Source: Arenibacter amylolyticus (GTDB taxonomy: Bacteria > Bacteroidota > Bacteroidia > Flavobacteriales > Flavobacteriaceae). From it: 64,000 nucleotides of DNA. Shown here one piece after another: positions 9,810-18,062 of this stretch. Position 1 is the stretch's first letter, and every line of letters starts with the position of its first letter. The stretch is from contig NZ_MTAZ01000034.1 of assembly GCF_002150785.1 (NCBI RefSeq), forward strand, positions 62,001-126,000, in the 5' to 3' direction. The notes below the pieces were generated by a model. The model had not been told where the DNA came from. It saw only the letters and a list, made by a program, of their open reading frames with translations, and searched no databases. The position numbers were made by a program, and so were the translations under genes.

Positions 9810-10158
9810 GATAATGCTCCCTTTAACTGATTTACCTGCATTTAAACAGATTATTAGACCCAAGTATGGTGAAAGACCCTATAACGGTGGAGGAGTTAAG
9901 GATATTGTCGATTTTTTAGGTATTAAACCTTCCATATCCAGTTTTGTTGTGAAACCGTATATTTGTGTGGTGAACTATCAATCCTAATGTGAAAAATCTT
10001 TAATGCTTCCCATATTTTAAGTGGATAGTGCAAAACAAAACTTGGTGGAGGATGGTCTTCCAATAGAGTATCCTAGTATGATATTGGAAGCACTAGGTAC
10101 CCACTTAATTACTTTACTGACGCGATTTTGATCAGTTTATAAAATTAGATGCTATTTA
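9810..10158. other. Intergenic region between divergent genes, with nested inverted repeats
   Basis: These 349 bases separate the minus-strand adhesin gene from the plus-strand nuclease gene and must hold both promoters. No perfect TAnnTTTG element was found for either gene. An outer 8-bp inverted repeat (TTAAGTGG at 10017-10024 with CCACTTAA at 10101-10108) encloses an inner 9-bp one (CTTCCAATA at 10057-10065 with TATTGGAAG at 10082-10090). No coding relic is visible. Confidence 0.5.
10017..10108. repeat. Nested inverted repeats (92 bp)
   Basis: The outer arms TTAAGTGG/CCACTTAA and inner arms CTTCCAATA/TATTGGAAG are both perfect and nested, so a transcript could fold as one two-part stem. 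The element ends about 50 bases before the GTG start of the nuclease gene. It could be a leader structure, an operator or a decayed miniature transposable element. Only the repeats themselves are seen. Confidence 0.45.
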
Positions 10159-11553
10159 GTGTATGCCATAATGTACATAGCCACTACAGGGCTGCGGGGG
10201 GAGAACGATAAGGTAACGGAGATTTGCATCCTAAATCACGACGGGTCCAACATCACTGATCGATTTTATACCTTGGTAAATCCTGAAATTCCCTTGGATG
10301 ATGGCCTGTTAAAAGAGTCTGCTCTTAGGGTGGATAGGTTATCGGCGGCTCCAAAGTTTTATGAAATAGCCAAGAAGGTGATGGAGTTCACAAAGGATCG
10401 GGTGTTGATTTCCCACTTTGTGAATTTTCATTACCAAGGATTAAAGAAGGAGTATATAGCCCTGGGAGGGGCGTATAAACGCCCAAAAATATGCACGGCA
10501 AGATTATCCAGAAAATTGATTCCCGGTCAACAAAGTTATAGCTTGGGAGCTATGTGCACCCATTTGGGGATAATGTTTCAAGGGGGGATAAATGCACAGG
10601 AGGGTGCAGAGGCCACCCTATTACTGTTGGAAAAATTATGGGAGTTGGATACAGTGGGAGCATTCCACCACTTATTAAGCGCACGCTCTTTAAGGATTCC
10701 GGAACCTCCCTTATGGCCAAAAACGGCAGTTAGCAAATTACCCAATTCCACTGGGGTGTATTATTTTAAAAATTCTGAGGGGGTCATTATTTACGTTGGC
10801 AAGGCCAAGGATATAAAACAACGTGTATTAAGCCATCGGTATAGTAGGGACCATAAGGAAATGCGACTTTGTTTTGAAACTACGGAAATAACCTATACCA
10901 TTACCGGAAGTGAGTTGTTGGCCCTGTTGTTAGAGTCGGACGAAATTAAAAAACACACTCCAAAATACAATCGCGCGCAAAAAAGGACTCGGGCTCGATA
11001 CGGTATCGGAACCTATATCGATAAAAATGGGATAGTGAACCTTACTTTTGGGCAATTGACCAATTTGGAAACCCCCATTTTACATTATTACACCGCATCT
11101 GCCTGTAGGGATTTCTTGGAAGAGCTCTGTAAAACGCACCAACTTTGTTTAAAGTATTGCGACCTACAAAAGGTAAAAGGTCCTTGTTTTCAATTCCACC
11201 TAAAGAGTTGCAAAGGAATATGTACCAAGAGGGAATCGGTAGAAGCTTACAACGACAGGGTAGAAAAAGTTTTGGAGGAGATTGTGGCGCCCAAAAACAC
11301 CTATGTTATTAAAGGAAAGGGAAGGGTAAAGGACGAAACCTCCTTTGTTTTGGTAGAAGAGGGGATATATAAAGGTTTTGGGTACCTACCATTCAATAAA
11401 GAGACGCATCAATTGGAGGGGTACACCTCCTACCTAGTCGCTATGGAAGATAATTTGGATGTGCAAAGGATTATAAAGAGCTATTTGAGGCAGGGGAAAA
11501 ATAAAAGTAGTATTCTTAAATTCGGCGAATTGTGTGCTTCCAGAGCTAGATAA
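10159..11553 (+). CDS. GIY-YIG endonuclease fused to a catalytically degenerate DEDD exonuclease domain
   Basis: A 464-residue protein beginning at GTG, chosen because MYAI matches the family N-terminus; an in-frame ATG follows at 10171. Residues 1-165 align with the DnaQ-like exonuclease part of flavobacterial exonuclease/GIY-YIG (UvrC/Cho-like) proteins, but the catalytic acids are gone. The usual D-I-E-T-T-G is Y6-I-A8-T-T-G, the NFD motif is NFH91, and the DAEAT motif is GAEAT with Gly149. Residues 195-275 form a GIY-YIG nuclease with key residues kept: GVY at 199-201, YVG at 212-214, Arg222 and Glu259 in LLLESDE. The remaining C-terminal third is the conserved Cys-containing region of this family. 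Expected role: DNA nicking in repair by the GIY-YIG part, with the exonuclease part probably structural or DNA-binding. The missing acids are seen; loss of activity is inferred. Confidence 0.85.
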   Translation: MYAIMYIATTGLRGENDKVTEICILNHDGSNITDRFYTLVNPEIPLDDGLLKESALRVDRLSAAPKFYEIAKKVMEFTKDRVLISHFVNFHYQGLKKEYIALGGAYKRPKICTARLSRKLIPGQQSYSLGAMCTHLGIMFQGGINAQEGAEATLLLLEKLWELDTVGAFHHLLSARSLRIPEPPLWPKTAVSKLPNSTGVYYFKNSEGVIIYVGKAKDIKQRVLSHRYSRDHKEMRLCFETTEITYTITGSELLALLLESDEIKKHTPKYNRAQKRTRARYGIGTYIDKNGIVNLTFGQLTNLETPILHYYTASACRDFLEELCKTHQLCLKYCDLQKVKGPCFQFHLKSCKGICTKRESVEAYNDRVEKVLEEIVAPKNTYVIKGKGRVKDETSFVLVEEGIYKGFGYLPFNKETHQLEGYTSYLVAMEDNLDVQRIIKSYLRQGKNKSSILKFGELCASRAR

Positions 11554-11640
11554 CTCCACCGGCTACTTTATTCGCAGATAGACAGCATTGTAACCTTTGG
11601 GATCCCTAACCATCCAATAGGAAATAAACCGAAAGTAACT

Positions 11641-12330
11641 ATGGGCTTTAAATTTCCGTATAGGGTGAAACTATTGGGTAAAAAATACCTAAACCACAAT
11701 GTAGTGCAATTTAGAATAGAAAAACCGTATGGCTACACCCATAGCCCAGGGCAGGCACTAGAACTGAGTATTGCCAAACCGGGATACGAATTGGCCGTTG
11801 CCCCGTTTACCATAAGCAATTTAAATACGGACGGGTATTTGGAATTGACCATAAAGATACATCCCCATAAAAAGAGTCTTACTTATGGCATGGCAACTTT
11901 GGAAAGTGGAGATTTCCTTCAAATTACCGATCCTTGGGATTCCTATAATTATAAAGGTCCGGGAATGTTTATTGCTGCTGGTACGGGGATAACTCCCTTT
12001 TTACCCATCTTGGAAAGTTTAGAAGCGCAAGGGGACAGAGTAGATGAACAACATAGTTTACTTTATGCCAATAAAACGCCAGAGGACATTTTGTATCCTA
12101 ACAAACTTCAGCAGCGTTTGGGAAAGAAATGCGTTCATGTGCTAAGCAGATCTAGGACTAGAAACACCTTATTCGGCAGAATCCATTACGGCCTTTTAGA
12201 GTCGCTAATCCACGATGTTCAGCAGTATTTTTATGTCTGCGGCCCAAAACTGTTTGAAAAGGATATTTCAAAAAGCCTCTTAGCGATGGGCGTTGGAAAA
12301 CGGTATATACAGACTGGAAATAAGTTTTAA
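11641..12330 (+). CDS. Ferredoxin-NADP reductase-like flavin oxidoreductase
   Basis: A 229-residue protein with the compact FNR fold. An N-terminal FAD-binding barrel (about 1-105) carries APFTISNL at the FAD motif. The NAD(P)-binding half starts at MFIAAGTGITPF, and YVCGPKLF sits near residue 200. Such small reductases move electrons between NAD(P)H and a flavodoxin, ferredoxin or haem partner in the cytosol. The usual Arg of the RPFT/RxYS motif, which contacts the FAD phosphates, is Ala here. The start is 87 bases after the nuclease gene on the same strand, so co-transcription is possible. The fold is clear; the partner and whether FAD binds normally are not. Confidence 0.82.
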   Translation: MGFKFPYRVKLLGKKYLNHNVVQFRIEKPYGYTHSPGQALELSIAKPGYELAVAPFTISNLNTDGYLELTIKIHPHKKSLTYGMATLESGDFLQITDPWDSYNYKGPGMFIAAGTGITPFLPILESLEAQGDRVDEQHSLLYANKTPEDILYPNKLQQRLGKKCVHVLSRSRTRNTLFGRIHYGLLESLIHDVQQYFYVCGPKLFEKDISKSLLAMGVGKRYIQTGNKF

Positions 12331-12453
12331 ACCTCTCTAAATGCTAAGCATTAGATGATGAATGGGTACCCCTATTCTCCTTGTCATATTTATGATATGG
12401 TCTAGGGTTGAATTTTTGAAGTCTACCTTGTATGTTTCTTCGCCAAAGCAATA

Positions 12454-13878
12454 CTAACAATCACTTAAAAACACCCCTACTGCGAGTCCGCCTGTGGAGG
12501 TTTCCTTGTATTTGGTGCTCATATCCTTGGCGGTTTCCCACATGGTATTTACCACCATATCTAGTGGCACCTTGGCATTTGCGGGATCTGTATCTAGTGC
12601 CAATTCTGCAGCGTTAATGGCTTTAATAGCTCCCATGGCGTTACGTTCTATACAAGGGATTTGCACCAATCCACCAATGGGATCACAGGTAAGACCCAGA
12701 TGATGTTCCATAGCTATTTCTGCTGCCATTAGTACTTGCTCTGGACTCCCACCTAGTAATTCGGTAAGAGCTGCCGCTGCCATAGCGGAGGAGACCCCAA
12801 TTTCTGCCTGACAACCTCCCATGGCTGCAGAGATAGTGGCCCCTTTCTTAAAAATGCTGCCTACTTCGCCGGCAACTAGCAAGAACTGTTTTATATGGTT
12901 AAAATTAGCTTGATGATTTTCTATCACCATATAGTACATGAGTACCGCAGGGATTACCCCAGCACTCCCATTGGTGGGAGCGGTTACCACCCTACCCAAG
13001 GAGGCGTTTACCTCGTTTACACTGAGGGCAAAACAACTAACCCAAGTAAATATGGAGCGGAACCGCACCTTGGTCTTTCGTATGGTCTCTATCCATTCTT
13101 CTGGAGTGGAGTAGGGCAGGTCTCCTTTTAGTTTTTTATGCGAATCATAGGCCCTTCGCCTTACATTAAGACCACCTGGTAAATGTCCTTCGGTATGGCA
13201 CCCTATGTACATGGAAGATAACATGGTATCCCAAATATGCTGTAGACCCTTATCTATTTCTGCATCGCTACGTAGGGAACGCTCGTTCTCCAGCACTATT
13301 TCCGAGATGGTTTTATTCTCTTCTTTGCAGGTAGCCAGTAGTTCTGCGCCATTTTTTATAGGATGAGGAAAGGTCTTAAAGACTTCTTTTTTTCGTTTGG
13401 AGTTAGCCATTTCTTCCTTGACCACAAATCCTCCTCCAATGGAATAATAGGTTTCCTTTATTTTTTTTCCATTCGCTAGCGTCGCAATAAAGATCATCCC
13501 ATTGGCATGAAAGGGTAAAAACTCCCTTACAAATACGATGTCTGTAGCTGGGTTAAAGGGAACCTCCAAGGATTGGTTTAAGTTAAGCACTTTTTGCTCC
13601 TTAATCCCTTGGATAATTCCGTCAATGCTTTCAATGGCTACCGTAACAGGATCGGCACCTGTTAATCCCATCATTATGGCAATGTCTGTGGCGTGACCTT
13701 TCCCAGTTAGGGCTAAGGATCCATAGGCTTCTACCCTTAATTCTCGTACGGATTTAAAAACCTTTTTTTTCTGTAGTACCTTTATAAATTGCTCTGCGGC
13801 GCGCCAAGGGCCTAAAGTATGGGAACTAGATGGTCCGACCCCAATTTTGAGCATATCAAAAACACTAATGCATTCCAT
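12454..13878 (-). CDS. sdaA: L-serine ammonia-lyase (iron-sulfur L-serine dehydratase, single chain)
   Basis: A 474-residue single-chain enzyme with the beta domain (about 1-160, GPSSSH at 15-20) followed by the alpha domain. Motifs include [31 protein letters not shown] and [21 protein letters not shown], which hold the cysteine ligands of the [4Fe-4S] cluster. It deaminates L-serine to pyruvate and ammonia in the cytosol. The chain ends in Cys (LSDC), like the tail-in-mouth cysteine known from the Legionella enzyme, where the C-terminal Cys occupies the cluster until serine displaces it. The gene converges with the flavin reductase gene and is preceded by a possible -7 element and a repeat array. 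The length is normal for the family. Confidence 0.97.
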   Translation of the reverse strand: MECISVFDMLKIGVGPSSSHTLGPWRAAEQFIKVLQKKKVFKSVRELRVEAYGSLALTGKGHATDIAIMMGLTGADPVTVAIESIDGIIQGIKEQKVLNLNQSLEVPFNPATDIVFVREFLPFHANGMIFIATLANGKKIKETYYSIGGGFVVKEEMANSKRKKEVFKTFPHPIKNGAELLATCKEENKTISEIVLENERSLRSDAEIDKGLQHIWDTMLSSMYIGCHTEGHLPGGLNVRRRAYDSHKKLKGDLPYSTPEEWIETIRKTKVRFRSIFTWVSCFALSVNEVNASLGRVVTAPTNGSAGVIPAVLMYYMVIENHQANFNHIKQFLLVAGEVGSIFKKGATISAAMGGCQAEIGVSSAMAAAALTELLGGSPEQVLMAAEIAMEHHLGLTCDPIGGLVQIPCIERNAMGAIKAINAAELALDTDPANAKVPLDMVVNTMWETAKDMSTKYKETSTGGLAVGVFLSDC

Positions 13879-13899
13879 TTTGTAAGCTAGTTTTAAGGG

Positions 13900-13907
13900 T
13901 AAAGATA
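13900..13907 (-). promoter_or_regulatory. Possible -7 promoter element for sdaA
   Basis: On the minus strand TATCTTTA differs by one base from the Bacteroidetes -7 consensus TAnnTTTG and lies 21 bases before the sdaA ATG. No well-spaced -33 TTG is obvious; the nearest is 24 bases upstream. Confidence 0.3.
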
Positions 13908-13916
13908 GGATTATAT

Positions 13917-14160
13917 AATGAGTTAATATAGCAATGAATTAATGTAACAATGAGTTAATGTAGCAATGAATTAATGTAGCAATGAAGCAATGAATCAATT
14001 TGCTAATTTGAAGATTTGGAAATGGGCTGATGTAGAAATGTGCTAATTATCTAATGTAGCAATGAGTCAATGTAGCAATTAATCAATATAGCAATGTAGC
14101 AATGAATCAATTTGCAAGTTTGAAGATTTGGAAATGAAAGAATAGTCTAATCTAACAATG
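13917..14160. repeat. Degenerate 16-bp tandem array (unit ATGARTTAATGTAGCA)
   Basis: About 240 bases made of imperfect 8- and 16-bp units around ATGARTTAATGTAGCA. Within it a 37-bp stretch (13988-14024) recurs at 14100-14136 with only two or three mismatches. The units are full of stop codons in several frames, so this is not coding. It lies just upstream of sdaA and far upstream of dnaK. Slippage or duplication history is the simplest explanation; no function is known to me. Confidence 0.75.
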
Positions 14161-14179
14161 CAATTTAACTTTCATCACT

Positions 14180-14342
14180 ATTAGGGCGCAACCAAGGTAA
14201 AGGACGTGTAATCATGGTTTGGCTAAAGCCGCTTTACTGATTCGTAATAAACCCCGAGATAAACCTTGGGGCTATACAGTTCTTGTTATTGGAAGGCGTT
14301 GCACGATCTTTTAAGTGGTCAACCTATATCAGGGACGTACAC
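14180..14342. other. G+C-richer block between AT-rich repeats, possible mobile-element remnant
   Basis: This block is clearly richer in G+C than the repeats on both sides. It holds a short hairpin (CCCCGAG, six-base loop, CTTGGGG) near 14252-14271, and its right end reads GGGACGTACA, finishing in CA as many insertion-sequence ends do. No transposase frame is readable. The remnant idea is inference; copies elsewhere in the genome would be needed to support it. Confidence 0.25.
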
Positions 14343-14344
14343 CA

Positions 14345-14470
14345 TTGTTAATTGCTAATTGATCATTGTTTATTGAAATAAAATGCACCATAGTTTATTG
14401 CTAATTGTTTATTGATCACTGTAAAACTGCCCACTGCTCACTTCCCACTGGCCTCTGCCTACTGCTATTT
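14345..14470. repeat. Low-complexity TTGCTAATTG/CCACTG tract
   Basis: Recombined copies of TTGCTAATTG, TTTATTGATCA and ATTGTTTATTG, then runs of ACTGCCCACTGC-like units. Non-coding, AT-rich at first and then C-rich. It continues the repeat-rich character of the sdaA-dnaK intergenic region. Confidence 0.5.
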
Positions 14471-14498
14471 CCCCGCATTAGTGATTGCAATGTATAGC

Positions 14499-14532
14499 TC
14501 CCCCAAACCAACCTCTTGGGCGGTTAGGGGGA
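14499..14532. other. Imperfect 11-bp hairpin upstream of dnaK
   Basis: TCCCCCAAACC (14499-14509) can pair with GGTTAGGGGGA (14522-14532), with one mismatch and a 12-base loop. There is no T run, so it is not a typical terminator. It sits 20 bases before the perfect inverted repeat described next. Confidence 0.4.
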
Positions 14533-14551
14533 CTAGCAATGGAAAGCACGA

Positions 14552-14578
14552 CCCTTTGGCTTATTTTATGCCAAAGGG
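14552..14578. promoter_or_regulatory. Perfect 9-9-9 inverted repeat upstream of dnaK (CIRCE-like geometry)
   Basis: CCCTTTGGC (14552-14560), a 9-base spacer and GCCAAAGGG (14570-14578) form a perfect 9-bp inverted repeat, ending 148 bases before the dnaK ATG. The HrcA operator CIRCE has the same arm-spacer-arm lengths but a different sequence (TTAGCACTC). There is no U run on either strand, so a terminator is unlikely. It may be an operator for an unknown regulator, or a chance hairpin. Confidence 0.45.
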
Positions 14579-14726
14579 GAATGCCCAAATACCTAAGATT
14601 GTCTTCATATAGGCTAGTAATTGTATGCTTAGCTGACACCTTGTCATATTTATTTGTCATGGCACAATCATTGACTTAATACCCGCGAGTACTAAAAAGA
14701 ATTTTCAACATAGTAAATACATAAAC

Positions 14727-16640
14727 ATGAGTAAAATTATTGGAATAGATTTAGGAACAACAAACTCTTGTGTTTCCGTAATGGAAGGGAATGAGCCTGT
14801 TGTGATCCCAAATGCAGAAGGTAAGAGAACTACTCCATCTGTCATTGCTTTTGTAGAAGGTGGCGAGATTAAGGTTGGTGATCCTGCAAAAAGACAGGCA
14901 GTTACCAATCCGGCCAAGACCATTTACTCTATTAAACGTTTTATGGGGAACAAATATTCGGAGTCTAGCAAGGAAGCCGATAGAGTGCCTTATAAGGTAG
15001 TAAAAGGGGATAACGACACCCCAAGAGTAGATATTGATGGACGTTTGTATTCTCCACAAGAATTATCAGCTATGATTCTTCAGAAAATGAAGAAAACCGC
15101 TGAGGATTACTTGGGACAGGATGTATCTAGAGCAGTAATTACGGTTCCTGCTTACTTTAACGATGCACAGAGACAGGCTACTAAGGAAGCTGGTGAGATT
15201 GCCGGCCTAACTGTAGAGCGTATTATTAACGAACCAACTGCTGCCTCTTTGGCTTACGGGTTGGACAAGAAAGATACTGATCAGAAGATCGTAGTATTCG
15301 ATTTTGGTGGTGGTACACATGACGTGTCCATCCTAGAATTGGGTGACGGTGTTTTTGAAGTGTTATCTACTGAGGGGGATACCCACTTAGGAGGTGACGA
15401 CGTTGACCAAAAGGTAATTGATTGGTTGGCCGATGAGTTTAACAAGGAAGAGGGTATCGACCTACGTAAAGATGCTATGGCATTACAACGTTTAAGGGAA
15501 GCTGCAGAAAAGGCGAAAATTGAATTGTCTTCTACTTCCCAGACCGAAATTAACCTTCCATACATTACGGCTACCGCTTCTGGACCTAAGCACTTGGTAC
15601 GAACCTTAACCAAGTCTAAGTTTGAGCAATTAATAGACGATTTAGTAAAAAGAACCATCGCTCCTTGTGAGTCGGCCTTAAAAGCTGCTGGTTTAACTAA
15701 AAGCGATATCGATGAGGTAATTTTAGTAGGAGGTTCTACTAGGATTCCTGCGGTTCAGGACGCTGTTGAGAAGTTCTTCGGTAAAAAGCCATCCAAAGGG
15801 GTGAACCCAGATGAGGTAGTTGCCGTTGGAGCCGCTATTCAAGGTGGAGTTCTTACTGGAGATGTAAAAGACGTATTGTTATTAGACGTTACACCATTGT
15901 CCTTGGGTATTGAAACCATGGGAGGGGTAATGACCAAGTTGATCGATGCTAACACGACGATCCCGACTAAGAAATCACAGATTTTCTCTACTGCAGCGGA
16001 TAATCAGCCTTCTGTTGAGATTCACGTATTGCAAGGAGAGCGTCCTATGGCAGCGGACAACAAAACAATTGGACGTTTCCACTTAGATGGTATTCCACCA
16101 GCACAAAGGGGTACGCCACAGATTGAGGTTACTTTTGATATAGATGCCAACGGTATTATTAAGGTGTCTGCTACAGATAAAGCAACCAATAAGAGTCAGG
16201 ATATTAGAATTGAAGCTTCATCCGGATTAACCGAAGAGGAAATTAAAAAGATGAAGGCAGAGGCCGAAGCAAATGCGGAAGCCGATAAGAAAGCTAAGGA
16301 AACTGTAGATAAGTTGAACGAGGCAGACGGTATGATCTTCCAGACCGAGAAGCAGTTGAAGGAATTTGGAGACAAATTGTCCGACGATAAGAAAAAGCCG
16401 ATCGAAGAAGCTTTGGAAGAGCTAAAGAAAGCCTATGAGTCTAAAGACTTGGCGGTAATTACTCCTGCTTTGGATAAGATTAACGAAGCTTGGAAACAAG
16501 CTTCCGAAGAGATGTACAAAGCACAGGCTGAAGGTCAGCAAGGAGCACCAGCAGGAGCTGGAGCGGATGCTGCTTCAAGCAACGGAGAGTCTTCCGATAC
16601 CGATAACGTTGAGGATGTAGATTTTGAAGAAGTGAAGTAA
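14727..16640 (+). CDS. dnaK: Chaperone DnaK (Hsp70)
   Basis: A 637-residue Hsp70 of normal length. The nucleotide-binding domain starts [12 protein letters not shown] and contains [31 protein letters not shown] and [11 protein letters not shown]. The linker [19 protein letters not shown] leads to the substrate-binding domain, then a helical lid and a Gly/Ala/Asp-rich tail ending EDVDFEEVK. It folds and protects cytosolic proteins by ATP-driven cycles with DnaJ and GrpE. GGGTHD instead of GGGTFD is a variant common in Bacteroidetes, not damage. It stands alone, with no dnaJ or grpE beside it, behind a long repeat-rich leader region with a CIRCE-geometry inverted repeat, and is closed by a strong terminator. 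Confidence 0.99.
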   Translation: MSKIIGIDLGTTNSCVSVMEGNEPVVIPNAEGKRTTPSVIAFVEGGEIKVGDPAKRQAVTNPAKTIYSIKRFMGNKYSESSKEADRVPYKVVKGDNDTPRVDIDGRLYSPQELSAMILQKMKKTAEDYLGQDVSRAVITVPAYFNDAQRQATKEAGEIAGLTVERIINEPTAASLAYGLDKKDTDQKIVVFDFGGGTHDVSILELGDGVFEVLSTEGDTHLGGDDVDQKVIDWLADEFNKEEGIDLRKDAMALQRLREAAEKAKIELSSTSQTEINLPYITATASGPKHLVRTLTKSKFEQLIDDLVKRTIAPCESALKAAGLTKSDIDEVILVGGSTRIPAVQDAVEKFFGKKPSKGVNPDEVVAVGAAIQGGVLTGDVKDVLLLDVTPLSLGIETMGGVMTKLIDANTTIPTKKSQIFSTAADNQPSVEIHVLQGERPMAADNKTIGRFHLDGIPPAQRGTPQIEVTFDIDANGIIKVSATDKATNKSQDIRIEASSGLTEEEIKKMKAEAEANAEADKKAKETVDKLNEADGMIFQTEKQLKEFGDKLSDDKKKPIEEALEELKKAYESKDLAVITPALDKINEAWKQASEEMYKAQAEGQQGAPAGAGADAASSNGESSDTDNVEDVDFEEVK

Positions 16641-16662
16641 TTTATTTCTCCTAATATAGTAC

Positions 16663-16699
16663 AAACCCCCATTGAGCAATTGATGGGGGTTTTGCTTTT
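16663..16699 (+). terminator. Rho-independent terminator of dnaK
   Basis: AAACCCCCAT (16663-16672) pairs perfectly with ATGGGGGTTT (16683-16692) over a 10-base loop, followed by TTGCTTTTTT. It begins 23 bases after the dnaK stop. Confidence 0.9.
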
Positions 16700-17082
16700 T
16701 TGGCCTTAGCTTCTTTGCTCCCAAATCAAAGCTATTGGAATTGTTTTTACTCAATCCTTCTAAACTGGTAATAGTAGTCTGCAAGCACCTTTAAAGTTGG
16801 CCTGTTGCCAATTAGTTTCCAGGTTTAAGGCTGCTGGTTGCTTAATGTATAGAGGCTTTTCCCTTTTGGAGATTCTACCAAAGATTTTAGCAGGGTTTCT
16901 AGCAGTGAAAAGTGGCCGGAATGTACCACATCTTAGGTTTATTTTTCGTGGAATTGAGTGCAAGTCCATCTATATATAGATAAGCACCAGGGGTTCATAT
17001 ATTTTAAGGGATGTGGTTGCTGTGTTTTCCTTTATAAAATCAGTTTGTCTCGGAGGTATTAATATAGCTCATTATCCTTGTC
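16700..17082. other. Intergenic region, no gene seen
   Basis: About 380 bases between the dnaK terminator and the stop of the minus-strand SGNH gene. Short open frames exist on both strands (about 60-70 codons, overlapping at 16760-16979) but have no recognisable motifs, no family resemblance and conflicting strands. I see nothing to support a gene. Confidence 0.5.
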
Positions 17083-18054
17083 TTAGTGAGGTTTCTTTTG
17101 CCTAATATAATTTGCGATGATCTCCGCAATTAATTCCCTTCCATGGTCGTTCCAATGCATATCATAAATTAGATTGGTAGGTTTTTTAGATTTCTTGAAA
17201 CTTTCTGAAAAATCGATATACTTAATTTGATTTTGATCACAAAATTCCAAAAAGATATTACTTGTTTTTCTGGCGTCCAGCAAAAGAGTAGTTTTGCTTT
17301 TATCAAAGCCATAAAGCTTTATAAGGTTTTGGAAATTGGCGATATATCTTTTATCCCTTTCTAATTTCTCGGCCTCAGTTTCTTCCTGTATTTCGTTAGA
17401 TTGATAAGCGGTAATATCCGTTTTAAAGGGATTTTTACCTGTAGCAAGCTTTTTAAAGGGTTCCAATACGCCAATCTTTGATCCATAGGACAACAATTTA
17501 ATCTGATCCCGAATTTTGAATATGGTGGAAGATAACATCTGTATTCTTTCGGTATTTGGAGTATAGCTGTCCCGCTCCAAATCATTTTCATAATTTAAGT
17601 ATAGAATAATTTCGTCTATTAAATTAAAGGTATCCTGATAGGCATATACCAAATGCATCTGATTGGCAAAATCATACCCTGCATACCCGTATTGGTATAC
17701 CTCAATACCTGCTATTTTTTCTTCAATTTTTTTGCCTATGGAGTTTTGGAAATCTTGGTGGAAACCTTCAATATAGGAGTCTCCAACAATCGCTATTTCG
17801 TATTTGGTAGCACTAGGATTAAACTCCCGGTGCGAATTAAATCCCGATTTATTAATATTGAATTCAGAGAAATTTTGTTTCCTATTCCCCGTTACTGCGT
17901 AGCCATTATGGTGTGGCACTCTTTTTTCAACGCCATGGTCGTCAATAAATCTAGGTGGATCTACAGTGTAAAGATGGAATGCCCGTACTGCTAGTTCTAA
18001 CATCAGCAGAATTAATAAAATATACAGCGCAGTAGTACCAATGAATTTTTTCAT
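17083..18054 (-). CDS. SGNH-hydrolase-like membrane-anchored partner of MBOAT acyltransferase
   Basis: A 323-residue protein with one N-terminal membrane segment (residues 6-25), then an SGNH/GDSL-like domain. AIVGDSYIEGF holds the nucleophile Ser, and DMHWNDHGREL near residue 300 holds the Asp-x-x-His pair. Its ATG is 9 bases after the stop of the MBOAT gene, the standard pairing of an AlgI/PatA-type acyltransferase with an AlgJ/AlgX/PatB-type SGNH protein. In such pairs the MBOAT protein moves acyl groups across the membrane and the SGNH partner places them on a polysaccharide. The likely role is O-acetylation of the surface polysaccharide made by this locus. Motifs are seen; the acyl group is inferred. 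Confidence 0.85.
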   Translation of the reverse strand: MKKFIGTTALYILLILLMLELAVRAFHLYTVDPPRFIDDHGVEKRVPHHNGYAVTGNRKQNFSEFNINKSGFNSHREFNPSATKYEIAIVGDSYIEGFHQDFQNSIGKKIEEKIAGIEVYQYGYAGYDFANQMHLVYAYQDTFNLIDEIILYLNYENDLERDSYTPNTERIQMLSSTIFKIRDQIKLLSYGSKIGVLEPFKKLATGKNPFKTDITAYQSNEIQEETEAEKLERDKRYIANFQNLIKLYGFDKSKTTLLLDARKTSNIFLEFCDQNQIKYIDFSESFKKSKKPTNLIYDMHWNDHGRELIAEIIANYIRQKKPH

Positions 18055-18062
18055 GATTTTTC

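Noticed and set aside
3099-9987. Many plus-strand frames of 60-100 codons under the giant adhesin gene
   Set aside because: Shadows of the repeated minus-strand coding sequence; their sequences repeat only because the adhesin repeats do.
13917-14160. CRISPR array
   Set aside because: The units are 8-16 bp, degenerate and directly joined without unique spacers, and no cas genes are present.
14552-14578. Terminator reading
   Set aside because: The stem is perfect but neither strand has a following T run, and it lies 148 bases before the dnaK start rather than after a gene.
14705-15658. Minus-strand frames under dnaK
   Set aside because: Antisense to a highly conserved gene and without recognisable motifs.
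16760-16979. Overlapping frames on both strands downstream of dnaK
   Set aside because: Short, conflicting strands, no signal peptide, domain or resemblance; most likely chance.
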